Source: DAOUKH01 sp965207995
GTDB taxonomy: Bacteria; Chloroflexota; Dehalococcoidia; SHYB01
Reading direction: 5' to 3'
Assembly (NCBI GenBank): GCA_965207995.1
Contig: CBDBNG010000001.1
Coordinates: 248,001-312,000 of the forward strand
DNA: 64,000 bases
The stretch's first letter is position 1, and every line of letters starts with the position of its first letter. Shown piece after piece: positions 8,082-15,995 of the stretch. The notes beneath the pieces were generated by a model. It worked only from the letters and a program-made list of their open reading frames with translations, was not told where the DNA came from and made no database searches. Position numbers and translations under genes: made by a program.

Positions 8082-8717
8082 CTAGAGGTTCGGCTGCGGA
8101 GTGGTGCGCAGGTAGGGCTTGATCTCTTTGAAGCCCTTGGGGAACTTGTCGGGGATGTCCTCGGTCTTGATAGCCGGGACGACCACACAGTCCTCGCCGT
8201 GCTTCCAGTCCACCGGCGTGGCGACCTGGTAGTTGGCGGTCAGCTGCAGCGAGTCGATCACCCGCAGGATCTCGTCGAAGTTCCGGCCCGTCGAGGCGGG
8301 ATAGGTGATCGTCAGCTTCACTTTCTTGTCGGGGCCGATCACGAAGACGGTGCGGACGGTCAACGTGTTGTCCGCGTTGGGGTGGATCATGTCGTACAGG
8401 GACGCGACCTTGCGGTCCGGATCGGCGATGAGCGGGAAGTCCACGTTCGCGTTCTGCGTCTCGTTGATGTCCTTGATCCAGCCCTCGTGCGAGTCCACCG
8501 GGTCGACGCTCACGGCGCACACCTTGACGCCGCGCTTGTCGAACTCCGACCTGAGGTTGGCGACGCGCCCGAGCTCCGTGGTGCAGACCGGCGTGTAGTC
8601 CGCCGGATGCGACATTAGCACACCCCAGCCGTCCCCAAGCCACTCGTGGAAGCTGATGCTCCCTTCGGTCGTTTCCGCCGTAAAGTCAGGCGCGTCGTCT
8701 CCTAGTCTGATAGCCAT
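8082..8717 (-). CDS. Peroxiredoxin, Prx6 / 1-Cys type
   Basis: A 211-residue thiol peroxidase that reduces H2O2 and organic peroxides. The peroxidatic cysteine is C45 in HPADYTPVCTTELG, the Prx6-subfamily signature. The long C-terminal extension with VATPVDWKHGEDCVVVPAI is typical of bacterial and archaeal Prx6 enzymes. Two further cysteines (in KVCAVSVDP and GEDCVVV) could act in resolution, as in archaeal homologues. GAGGAGG precedes the ATG at good spacing. A perfect 20-base palindrome lies immediately upstream and a strong terminator downstream, so it is probably a single-gene transcript. Confidence 0.93.
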   Translation of the reverse strand: MAIRLGDDAPDFTAETTEGSISFHEWLGDGWGVLMSHPADYTPVCTTELGRVANLRSEFDKRGVKVCAVSVDPVDSHEGWIKDINETQNANVDFPLIADPDRKVASLYDMIHPNADNTLTVRTVFVIGPDKKVKLTITYPASTGRNFDEILRVIDSLQLTANYQVATPVDWKHGEDCVVVPAIKTEDIPDKFPKGFKEIKPYLRTTPQPNL

Positions 8718-8734
8718 AGTTGCCTCCTCTTCCT

Positions 8735-8754
8735 ACGGCGGTCGCGACCGCCGT
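8735..8754. promoter_or_regulatory. 20-bp perfect palindrome upstream of the peroxiredoxin gene
   Basis: ACGGCGGTCGCGACCGCCGT is a perfect inverted repeat 18 bases upstream of the peroxiredoxin ATG, next to its ribosome-binding site. It could be a repressor site or an mRNA hairpin. It has no T-tract, so it is unlikely to be an intrinsic terminator for the cysteine synthase gene upstream. Confidence 0.4.
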
Positions 8755-8839
8755 CCTAGCCAGTGCTGCCTCGGCGCGCCTCCAGCGCGCGCACGAGTCT
8801 AAGCCTACCATGCGGCTCAAAAGCGGGCCAATTCCCCGG

Positions 8840-9796
8840 TTACCACCAATGGATTTCGTCCAGGTCGGCGCGCTCGCTGTCCGCGGCTCGCCAGGGGCGG
8901 GCCGGCAGGTACTTCCAACTGCTGTCGGCGAGCATCGCCACGATGACGCCCTCGTCCATGCGGTCCCCCACGCGGAGGGCGGTGTCGAGCACCGCGCCGG
9001 ACGAGGCGCCCGCGAAGAGGCCTTCGGCCCGTGCGAGATCCTGAACCCGTTGGAAGCTGGCGGCGCTGTCAACCAAGAAGCGTCCGTCCAACATGGCGAG
9101 GTCGAGGAGCGGCGGAATAAAGCCCTCGTCGAGGTTCTTGATGCCCTGCAGGCGCTCGCCTAGCTTGGGCTCGACGCCGACGACCTGTGCCTGGGGCCAG
9201 CGCTCCTTGATACGCCGTCCCGCGCCCATGATCGTGCCCCCGGTCCCGATGCCTGCGATGAAGACGTCGACGGATGGCAGGGCCTCGACGATCTCGCGGC
9301 CCGTGGAGGTGTAGTGCGTGTCGGCGTTGGTCTGGTCGGTGAACTGTCCGAGGAGCTTGTAGCCGTGTGCGGCGGCGAGGCCGGCAGCGACCTCCATGGC
9401 ATGGCCCATGCCGCCCTCCATCCGGCACCAGGTGACCTCAGCCTGCAGCAGGCCGAGCAGGTCGCCGATGCTCGGCGCAACGCCTTCGGGTATCACCACA
9501 TGGGCGCGGTAGCCCTTCTGCTTGGCGACGAAAGCGAGCGCGATCGCGGTGTTGCCGCTGCTCGCCTCCACGATGGTGTCGCCGGGAGCGACGCGGCCCT
9601 CGGATTCCGCCCGTTCAACGAGGGCGAGGGCGATCCGGTCCTTGATGCTGCCGGTCGGGTTCTGCCCCTCGATCTTCCCGAAGATGCGGACGCCGGGCTT
9701 GGGTGAGAGGCGCCGGAGCTCGACGAGGGGCGCGCCGCCGACGAGCGAAAGCGGGGAGGCGCTGTCCACCGCTACGCTCCCGCGTCCGGTTGACAT
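8840..9796 (-). CDS. cysM: Cysteine synthase / PLP-dependent O-acetylserine or O-phosphoserine sulfhydrylase
   Basis: 318 residues, fold type II PLP enzyme. The PLP lysine is K52 in NPTGSIKDR. EASSGNTAIALA is the substrate-binding loop, GIGTGGTIMGAGR the phosphate-binding glycine loop, and GASSGA near the C-terminus is also conserved. It makes cysteine from an activated serine and a sulfur donor. The sequence resembles the CysM branch, and the extended C-terminus ending HWW is compatible with a CysM that accepts sulfur from a ubiquitin-like carrier. The carrier gene at 25216 is far away, so that link is speculative. CysK versus CysM cannot be settled from sequence alone. Divergent from the next gene. 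Confidence 0.85.
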   Translation of the reverse strand: MSTGRGSVAVDSASPLSLVGGAPLVELRRLSPKPGVRIFGKIEGQNPTGSIKDRIALALVERAESEGRVAPGDTIVEASSGNTAIALAFVAKQKGYRAHVVIPEGVAPSIGDLLGLLQAEVTWCRMEGGMGHAMEVAAGLAAAHGYKLLGQFTDQTNADTHYTSTGREIVEALPSVDVFIAGIGTGGTIMGAGRRIKERWPQAQVVGVEPKLGERLQGIKNLDEGFIPPLLDLAMLDGRFLVDSAASFQRVQDLARAEGLFAGASSGAVLDTALRVGDRMDEGVIVAMLADSSWKYLPARPWRAADSERADLDEIHWW

Positions 9797-9918
9797 GCCC
9801 TCGTTGAGGGCAGCATCATGGTTGCCCGGCCTTCCATGCGTCTATTCTCGCATCTTCTCTCACCTGACGGATAACCCGCTCCCCGGGCCGGCACGCTCCT
9901 CCAGAAACGGGTGACTTC

Positions 9919-10584
9919 ATGGGCAAACTGCTCGATAAGCTGAACCAAGTGGCCGCCTCCGGCGGGCCGCGCCTCGGCTTTGCCGCCGGCGGAGACGAAG
10001 GACGCGGGCCATTGGCCCTCGTGGCGGTCCTCGCCGACGCGTCGCAGGCCGCCGATGCGGTGGACCGCGGCGCCGACGCCCTGATCGTCGGCGGCGGCAA
10101 GGCCGGGGACGTGGGCGGCGCCGTGCCGGTGGGAACGTCCGATGAGGCGGACGGCGACTTCGTGGTGCTCACGATGGCCGGCGCCTTGGGAGCAGCCCTT
10201 CGAGAAGACGCCGACGCGGTGCTCGCGCTCGGCGCGGATACGTCCGACGAAGTCTTGCGCGCGCTCGACGCCCTGCCCGTTGATGCCATCGCCGTGGACA
10301 TTCCAGGATCGCCCTCCTCACTGCAAGACCTGCTGCCGCTGTTCCGCGCCGCGCGAGCGACGGCGAAGCCGCTCCTCGTCAGGACGCCCGCCGCGCCCGA
10401 CCGCGACGCGTTGACGGCAATCCGCGACGCGGGCGCCGCCGGGCTCATCGTGGAGGTAGCCAGGGACGGCCTGGACGGACTCGCCGCCCTCCGAAGCGAG
10501 ATCGCCGCGCTCCCGCCCAAGCGCCGCCGAGGCGACGGGGCGAAGCCGTCGCCGTCCATCGGACTCTCCGGCGGCGAGCGCTAG
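9919..10584 (+). CDS. Conserved hypothetical protein, TIM-barrel-like
   Basis: 221 residues, soluble, Ala/Asp-rich. Strand-helix repeats such as ALVAVLADASQAADAVDRGADALIVGGG and LPVDAIAVDIPGS, then AKPLLVRTPA and AAGLIVEVARDGLDGL, suggest a (beta/alpha)8 barrel. No catalytic motif of a named family is recognisable. The C-terminal ~25 residues are basic and probably unstructured. It starts ~120 bases from the divergent cysteine synthase gene and is followed 14 bases later by a small membrane protein gene on the same strand. Confidence 0.6.
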   Translation: MGKLLDKLNQVAASGGPRLGFAAGGDEGRGPLALVAVLADASQAADAVDRGADALIVGGGKAGDVGGAVPVGTSDEADGDFVVLTMAGALGAALREDADAVLALGADTSDEVLRALDALPVDAIAVDIPGSPSSLQDLLPLFRAARATAKPLLVRTPAAPDRDALTAIRDAGAAGLIVEVARDGLDGLAALRSEIAALPPKRRRGDGAKPSPSIGLSGGER

Positions 10585-10598
10585 CCGCCGCACCTGTC

Positions 10599-10991
10599 GT
10601 GGAAGGACCCCGGTCCAAGGGGCAGGCCCTGCTCGCCGCGATGGCGTGGACTGCCTCGTTATGGGCGGTCGTCAGCCCCGTCTTCGTCCTGCTCCCACTG
10701 TTCGACGCCGTCACTGCGGAGGGAGTGGCACGGAGCGTGAGCGCGTCCGAGGCGGGCAAGCTGGGGGAGGCGCTCGCCGTGCTGCTGGCGTCGGCGGCGC
10801 TCGGCGCGGCAGCGTTCTTCTCCACGCGGCTCTTTCTGGCGGGGCGCAATGGGGCGCAGTTCGGCATCATGGCCTGCGCCGCCGCGTTCTTCGTGCTGAC
10901 CGTGTTGACGGCGGGGAGCGTGGGGCCGTTGCTGATCGGCCCCGCCGTGCTGTTGATGTTCCCCGCCTTGTGGCTGACGCCGCGGCGCTAG
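10599..10991 (+). CDS. Small hypothetical membrane protein
   Basis: 130 residues with a GTG start and about four predicted membrane helices (around 13-35, 60-80, 88-105 and 108-126), e.g. LLASAALGAAAFFSTRLFLA and FGIMACAAAFFVLTVLT. No family is recognised. It closely follows the TIM-barrel-like gene, so the two probably share a transcript. It ends 5 bases from the convergent ribH gene. Confidence 0.5.
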   Translation: MEGPRSKGQALLAAMAWTASLWAVVSPVFVLLPLFDAVTAEGVARSVSASEAGKLGEALAVLLASAALGAAAFFSTRLFLAGRNGAQFGIMACAAAFFVLTVLTAGSVGPLLIGPAVLLMFPALWLTPRR

Positions 10992-10996
10992 CGGCG

Positions 10997-11449
10997 TTAC
11001 AGGTCCTTCAGCAGGCCGGCCATCTCGATGGCGGTGAGGGCGGCGTCGTAGCCCTTGTTGGCGGGACCCTCGCCCGACCGCTCCATCGCCTGCGCCACCG
11101 TGTCGGTGGTCAGCACGCCGAAGATGATGGGAACGTCGGTGAGCAGCCCGGCCTGCACGATCCCGTGCGCGGCGCCGGATGCCACGTAGTCGAAGTGCGG
11201 GGTGTCGCCGCGGATCACCGCGCCCAAGCAGATGACGGCGGCGTAGCGACCCGTCTGGGCCAACCGCTTGGCGGTCAGCGGCAGCTCGAAGGCGCCGGGC
11301 ACCCACACCGCGTCGATGCGGCCCTCGTCGATGCCGTTGGCCGCCAGCCCCTCCCGCGCGCCGCGCATGAGGCTGCCGGTGATGAACTCGTTGAACTTCG
11401 CGGCGGCGATGGCGAAGCGCGGCCCGTCCGCGTCCCGTTCGGGGCTCAC
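10997..11449 (-). CDS. ribH: 6,7-dimethyl-8-ribityllumazine synthase
   Basis: 150 residues, normal length. It condenses ARP with DHBP to form lumazine, the penultimate riboflavin step, usually as a 60-mer shell. Visible motifs: FNEFITGSLMRGAREGL at the N-terminus, VPGAFELPLTAKRLA, CLGAVIRGDTPHFDYVASGAAHGIVQA with the catalytic His region, and PIIFGVLTTDTVAQAMERSG. A GTG start with GAGGA 9 bases upstream follows the ribBA stop by 4 bases, so it is the last gene of the rib cluster. Confidence 0.96.
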   Translation of the reverse strand: MSPERDADGPRFAIAAAKFNEFITGSLMRGAREGLAANGIDEGRIDAVWVPGAFELPLTAKRLAQTGRYAAVICLGAVIRGDTPHFDYVASGAAHGIVQAGLLTDVPIIFGVLTTDTVAQAMERSGEGPANKGYDAALTAIEMAGLLKDL

Positions 11450-11453
11450 GTGG

Positions 11454-12695
11454 CTAGTCCTCGTCGACGAGCCACTCGGCCAACGGGGCCACGCCCGGCA
11501 TGATGTGGCCCATCTTGTCGCGCTTCGTTTCGAGGTAGCGGATGTTGTCGGGGTTCGGCGGCGCGACGACGGGCACGCGGTCGGCGACGCGGAGGCCGTA
11601 GCCTTCCAGGCCGACGATCTTGCGCGGGTTGTTCGTCATCAGGCGCATCTCTTTGACGCCGAGGTCCACCAGGATCTGCGCCCCGATGCCGTAGTCGCGC
11701 AGGTCGGGGGCGAAGCCCAGCGCGAGGTTGGCTTCGACCGTGTCGAGGCCGTCGTCTTGGAGCGCGTACGCCCTGAGCTTGTTGTGCAGGCCGATCCCGC
11801 GCCCCTCCTGGCGGATGTAGACGAGGACGCCCCGCTGGGCCTGCGCGATGGCCCGCAGCGCCATTTGCACCTGGTCGCCGCAGTCGCAGCGGAAGCTGCC
11901 GAAGACGTCGCCGGTGAGGCACTCGCTGTGGACGCGGACCAGCACGGGTTCGCCGTCGCTGATGTCGCCCTGGACAAGGGCGACGTGCTGGTCGTGGTCG
12001 ACGGCGCTCTGGTAGGCGTAGGCGGTGAAGCGGCCGAACTTGGTGGGCATCGCCGTCTCGGCCATTCGCTCGACGAGTTTCTCGTGGCGGCGGCGGTAGG
12101 CGATGATCTGCTCGACGCTGACGATCTTGAGGTCGTGCTCAATGGCGAACTCTTCGAGCTCCGGCAGGCGGGCCATCGTGCCGTCCTGGCTCATGATCTC
12201 GCAGATCACGCCGGCGGGCTGCATGCCGGCGAGGCGGCAAAGATCGACGATTCCCTCGGTCTGCCCCGCGCGCACCAGGACGCCGCCGTCGCGGGCGCGC
12301 AGCGGGAAGATGTGCCCCGGCCGGGAGAGGTCGATCGGACGGGTCTCGGGATCGACCAGCGCCTGAATCGTCGTGGCGCGGTCGTGGGCGCTGATGCCGG
12401 TGGTGGTGCCGTGCTTGGCCTCGACCGACACGGTGAAGGCGGTGCCGAGGGCGGCGGTGTTGTCCGCGTCGGGCACCATCATGGGGATCTGCAGGTGGTC
12501 GAGGCGGGCGCCTTCGAGCGGGGCACAGATCAGCCCCTTGCCGCACCGCGCCATGAAGTTGATCGCCTCGGGCGTCGCCGCCTCGGCGGCCATGGCGAGG
12601 TCGCCTTCGTTCTCCCGGTCTTCGTCATCGACCAGGATAATCATGCGCCCTTGGCGCAGATCTTCCAGGGCCTCTTCAATGCTTGCTAGCGGCAT
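11454..12695 (-). CDS. ribBA: Bifunctional 3,4-dihydroxy-2-butanone-4-phosphate synthase / GTP cyclohydrolase II
   Basis: 413 residues in two halves. The N-terminal DHBP synthase (~1-200) has DDEDRENEGDLAMAAE and the later THTTGISAHDRA-like segment (TTTGISAHDRATTIQA). The C-terminal GTP cyclohydrolase II (~205-400) has VRVHSECLTGDVFGSFRCDCG, whose three cysteines bind zinc, and IRQEGRGIGLHNKLRAYALQ. It provides both branch precursors of riboflavin. An 81-base gap separates it from ribE, and that gap holds a TATAAT, so ribBA-ribH may also be transcribed separately. Confidence 0.96.
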   Translation of the reverse strand: MPLASIEEALEDLRQGRMIILVDDEDRENEGDLAMAAEAATPEAINFMARCGKGLICAPLEGARLDHLQIPMMVPDADNTAALGTAFTVSVEAKHGTTTGISAHDRATTIQALVDPETRPIDLSRPGHIFPLRARDGGVLVRAGQTEGIVDLCRLAGMQPAGVICEIMSQDGTMARLPELEEFAIEHDLKIVSVEQIIAYRRRHEKLVERMAETAMPTKFGRFTAYAYQSAVDHDQHVALVQGDISDGEPVLVRVHSECLTGDVFGSFRCDCGDQVQMALRAIAQAQRGVLVYIRQEGRGIGLHNKLRAYALQDDGLDTVEANLALGFAPDLRDYGIGAQILVDLGVKEMRLMTNNPRKIVGLEGYGLRVADRVPVVAPPNPDNIRYLETKRDKMGHIMPGVAPLAEWLVDED

Positions 12696-12728
12696 TTCGG
12701 CCTCGACGCCGCCCTCGCGGCGCCCCCC

Positions 12729-12734
12729 ATTATA
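12729..12734 (-). promoter_or_regulatory. -10 element upstream of ribBA
   Basis: TATAAT on the minus strand in the only sizeable gap of the riboflavin cluster, ~34 bases before the ribBA ATG. No good -35 is seen. No FMN riboswitch would fit in this gap. Confidence 0.35.
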
Positions 12735-12776
12735 GCCCCGCCTGTCCCAACAGGAGTGGAACCCCCGTCGGGCGGG

Positions 12777-13361
12777 CTAGCGCAGACGTGCGTCGGCGAG
12801 CCGCTCGACGTATTTGGCCAGGATGTCGACCTCGATGTTCACCGGATCGCCGGCAGCCTTCGCGCCGAGGTTGGTGTGCTCCCCGGTAAAGGGAATGAGC
12901 GTGATGCTGAACCAGTCGTCGCCGGCCCCGACCACGGTGAGGCTGACGCCGTCGACGGCGATGAACCCCTTCTCGGTAACGTAGCGCGCGAGCTTTCCCG
13001 GCAGCCGGAAGCGCACCATCGACGCGTTGCCCTCGGGCTCGATGCTCTCGATGGCGGCGACCCCGTCGACGTGGCCCTGCACCAGGTGTCCTCCCACGCG
13101 CCCGCCGAAGGCAAGCGAACGTTCGAGGTTGACCGCCGCCCCGGCGGTCAGCGCCCCCAGGTTGGTGCGCCGCAGCGTCTCGGGCGCAAGGTCGACGGCG
13201 AAGCCGTCCGTTTCCAGCCGTGTCACCGTCAGGCACGTTCCGTTCACCGCGATGCTGTCGCCGAGCTTCGTCCCTTCGAGCACCACGGCGGCCTTGATGA
13301 AGAGCTCCCCCTCGGGCGCTCCCGCCGCGCGGCCCACCTCTTCGACGATTCCCGTGAACAT
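12777..13361 (-). CDS. ribE: Riboflavin synthase, alpha subunit
   Basis: 194 residues made of two lumazine-binding barrels. It begins MFTGIVEEVG, the family signature, with GDSIAVNGTCLTVT in repeat one and KGFIAVDGVSLTVV in repeat two. GGHLVQGHVDGVA marks the domain junction. It dismutates two lumazines to riboflavin as a homotrimer. It starts 13 bases after the ribD stop and is followed by ribBA. Confidence 0.95.
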   Translation of the reverse strand: MFTGIVEEVGRAAGAPEGELFIKAAVVLEGTKLGDSIAVNGTCLTVTRLETDGFAVDLAPETLRRTNLGALTAGAAVNLERSLAFGGRVGGHLVQGHVDGVAAIESIEPEGNASMVRFRLPGKLARYVTEKGFIAVDGVSLTVVGAGDDWFSITLIPFTGEHTNLGAKAAGDPVNIEVDILAKYVERLADARLR

Positions 13362-13374
13362 CTTTCCTCAGCCC

Positions 13375-14481
13375 CTAGTCGCCCTGACCCGGGTAGCCGG
13401 TAATCATAACGTCGCCATCCAACTCTGTAACTTCTACGTCCCGGAGACGGAGGGCATCGGCGATGCGATCGACACCGGTACCTGCCGCGGGCGTGGGCGC
13501 GTCCGCGCCGCCCACGAGCACGGGCGCCACGAAAGCGATGACCTTGTCCACGAGTCGCGCGTCGAGGAGCGAACCGATCAAACCGCCGCCGCCCTCGACG
13601 AGCACCGAGGTGACGTCGTGCATCGTCAGGTGCCGGAGCAGGGCCTCGAGGTTCACCCCGTCCGGGGTGGCCGCGAATGCCTCGACGTCCGCGCCGGCCT
13701 CCGTCAGGGCGCGGCAGGCGGCTTCCGGTGCGCCTTCCGTGACCGCGACCAGCGTCCGGCCCGGCTCGCTGAGCATCCGAGCCTGTGGAGAGAGCGAGGC
13801 CTTGGCGTCGACGACCACGCGGAGCGGTTGGCGCATCTTCGTCTCGCCGTCCCCGCTGCCGCCGCGGGCGGTCAGGAGCGGATCGTCCATGCGCGCCGTT
13901 CTTGCCCCGATCATCACCGCGTCGACGAGACCGCGCAGGCGGTGGACCTCGGCGCGGGACCGCTCGCCGGTGATCCACCGGGAGTCGCCGGTGGTGGTGG
14001 CGATCTTGCCGTCCAGGCTCATCGCGAACTTGACGCAAATGAACGGAAGGTCGGTCGTGACCCACTTCATGAACGCCTCGTTGACGCGCCGGGCCTCCTT
14101 CTCGCCTTCGCCCTCGATCACTTCGATGCCGGCGGCGCGCAGCCGCTCGACGCCCTTCCCCGCGACGAGTGGGTTGGGGTCCCTCACCGCGGAATGAACG
14201 GTCGCGAGACCCGCCTTGGCGACGGCGTCGGCGCACGGCGGCGTCCGCCCGTAGTGCGAGCAGGGTTCGAGGGTGACGTACATCACCCCGCCGCGCGCGC
14301 TCTCGCCGGCTTGCCGCAGAGCGACGATCTCCGCGTGCGGCCCGCCGGGAGGATCGTTGGCGCCCTCCCCGACGACCTCGCCATCCTTCAAGATGACGCA
14401 CCCCACGGCAGGGTTGGGCGACACCCCACCGAGGACGCCCCGGGCCAACTCAAGCGCGCGGTCCATTGGGGTGGAGTTCAT
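13375..14481 (-). CDS. ribD: Bifunctional diaminohydroxyphosphoribosylaminopyrimidine deaminase / reductase
   Basis: 368 residues. The N-terminal deaminase (~1-145) has the zinc motif HAEIVAL, then VTLEPCSHYGRTPPCADAV. The C-terminal reductase (~150-365) has KFAMSLDGKIAT, DAVMIGARTARMDDPLLTAR and VLVEGGGGLIGSLLDARLVD. It carries out the second and third steps of riboflavin synthesis. The ATG overlaps the pabB stop (ATGA), so translation is probably coupled. An alternative ATG five codons later (MDRALELARG) is also possible. Confidence 0.95.
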   Translation of the reverse strand: MNSTPMDRALELARGVLGGVSPNPAVGCVILKDGEVVGEGANDPPGGPHAEIVALRQAGESARGGVMYVTLEPCSHYGRTPPCADAVAKAGLATVHSAVRDPNPLVAGKGVERLRAAGIEVIEGEGEKEARRVNEAFMKWVTTDLPFICVKFAMSLDGKIATTTGDSRWITGERSRAEVHRLRGLVDAVMIGARTARMDDPLLTARGGSGDGETKMRQPLRVVVDAKASLSPQARMLSEPGRTLVAVTEGAPEAACRALTEAGADVEAFAATPDGVNLEALLRHLTMHDVTSVLVEGGGGLIGSLLDARLVDKVIAFVAPVLVGGADAPTPAAGTGVDRIADALRLRDVEVTELDGDVMITGYPGQGD

Positions 14482-15935
14482 GGCGTGGGAACGCCCCTTG
14501 CGGCCTCGGGCACGGCGGCGGGCCGGGCGTTGGAGCGCCGGGATTGTAGCGCCGCGCCGGCGGGGGTCACAACAGGTTCGCCGCCCCGGAGCGCGGCGAA
14601 CAGCGCCCGTCCCTTGTCCAGCGTCTCCTGGTATTCGGCGGCGGGGTCGGAGTCGGCCACGATGCCTCCGCCCACTTGCAGATACGCCCGTCCTTGCTGC
14701 GCGACGATGGTCCGTATGGCGATGCTCAGGTCGAAGTCGCCGGTGTCGGCGAAGTAGCCGATGGCGCCGGTGTAGACCCCCCGGCGGGTCGGTTCCAGGC
14801 GCTCGATGATCTCCATCGCCTTGATCTTGGGCGCGCCGGTGATCGACCCGCCGGGAAAGGCCGCCCGCAGCACCGCGCCCGGCGTCGCGTCGGGCCGCGC
14901 CACGGCGCGGACCGTCGAAGTGAGGTGATGGACGGAGGGGAACCGCTCCAACGCCATCATTTCGTCGACCGACACGCTGCCCACCTCGGCGATGCGCCCC
15001 AGGTCGTTGCGCTCCAGGTCGACAATCATGATGTGCTCGGCGCGGTCCTTGGGGCTTGCCGCAAGCTCGGCAGCCAGCGCCTCGTCGAGGTCGGACGCCG
15101 CGCCGCGCGGCCGCGTCCCCTTGATGGGGCGCGTCTCGATCACGTTCCCGCTTCGGCGCAAGAAGCGCTCCGGGGATGCGCTGACCACGGCGAACGGGCC
15201 GCAGTCTAGGTACGCGGCCATCGGCGCGGGGTTGAGTGCGCGGACCCGCTCGTAGAGCGTCCAAGGCGGCGCGCTCCACGGAGCCTCGAACCGCTGCGAC
15301 AGGTTGACCTGGTACACGTAGCCCCCGGCGATCAACCGCTTGATCTCCCCGATGGCGGCGGCGTACCCCTGCGGCGTGAAGTTGCTGACGGGTTCGTCGT
15401 CTTCCAGGGGACAGGTGTCCGACGAAGACGGACACCGGAGGGCCTCCCGCAACGCGCCGCCGTCGCCGTCGCCGTTGAGCACAAGATAGGCCTCGCCGGC
15501 GTCAAGGTCGTAGGCGATCAGTTCGTCGTAGAAGCCGAGCCAGACGTCGGGCTCACCCAAGCCGGCGCGGGCGAGGTCAGGCAGGCGCTTGATGGCGCGG
15601 CCGAGGTCGTAGCTGAGAAAGCCCACCGCGCCGCCGGTGAAGGGGACGGGATAGTCGCCGGGCGCAATGCGCCGCCGTTCCAGCAGTTCGTCCAGGGCAT
15701 CGATCGGGTCGCCCTGCCAGCGCCGCGTACCGTTGCACGTCCAGAGCGTGAGGTCGCGCCCACGGGCGGTGAAGACGGCGGTGGGGTCGCAGCCGGCAAA
15801 GGAGTACCGGCCCATCGCGCCGATGGGCATTGCAGAGTCCAGGAAGAAAGGGTGTGGTCGGCACGCCAACCCAGCCGCGGCCGCAAGTGGCGGCGGACAG
15901 TCGGTGAGTCGTTCGAACCTGGGTAGCCGGCCCAT
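14478..15935 (-). CDS. pabB: Aminodeoxychorismate synthase component I (chorismate-binding)
   Basis: 485 residues of the anthranilate/ADC synthase component I family. The C-terminal chorismate-binding domain shows QVNLSQRFEAPW, SPERFLRR and RPIKGTRPRG, then DLERNDLGRI, PGGSITGAPK and VGGGIVADSDP. The Lys in PIKGT is the catalytic residue of PabB (TrpE has Ala there), so pABA/folate synthesis is favoured over tryptophan. No glutamine amidotransferase is adjacent. It overlaps ribD by 4 bases, linking folate and flavin synthesis, which both start from GTP. It is the first gene of the cluster, 60 bases after the dehydrogenase gene. Confidence 0.88.
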   Translation of the reverse strand: MGRLPRFERLTDCPPPLAAAAGLACRPHPFFLDSAMPIGAMGRYSFAGCDPTAVFTARGRDLTLWTCNGTRRWQGDPIDALDELLERRRIAPGDYPVPFTGGAVGFLSYDLGRAIKRLPDLARAGLGEPDVWLGFYDELIAYDLDAGEAYLVLNGDGDGGALREALRCPSSSDTCPLEDDEPVSNFTPQGYAAAIGEIKRLIAGGYVYQVNLSQRFEAPWSAPPWTLYERVRALNPAPMAAYLDCGPFAVVSASPERFLRRSGNVIETRPIKGTRPRGAASDLDEALAAELAASPKDRAEHIMIVDLERNDLGRIAEVGSVSVDEMMALERFPSVHHLTSTVRAVARPDATPGAVLRAAFPGGSITGAPKIKAMEIIERLEPTRRGVYTGAIGYFADTGDFDLSIAIRTIVAQQGRAYLQVGGGIVADSDPAAEYQETLDKGRALFAALRGGEPVVTPAGAALQSRRSNARPAAVPEAARGVPTP

Positions 15936-15995
15936 GGGCGCGCCTTCGGCGGGTTTCGGCCCCAGTATACGGGCGCGGCCTGCTCGGTGCGCGGA

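Noticed and set aside
11268..12689. 473-codon plus-strand ORF opposite ribBA
   Set aside because: Shadow; the ribBA and ribH assignments are unambiguous.
15936..15995. Search for an FMN riboswitch before the pabB-rib cluster
   Set aside because: The gap is only 60 bases and contains none of the conserved FMN-aptamer segments; other rib gaps are also too short.
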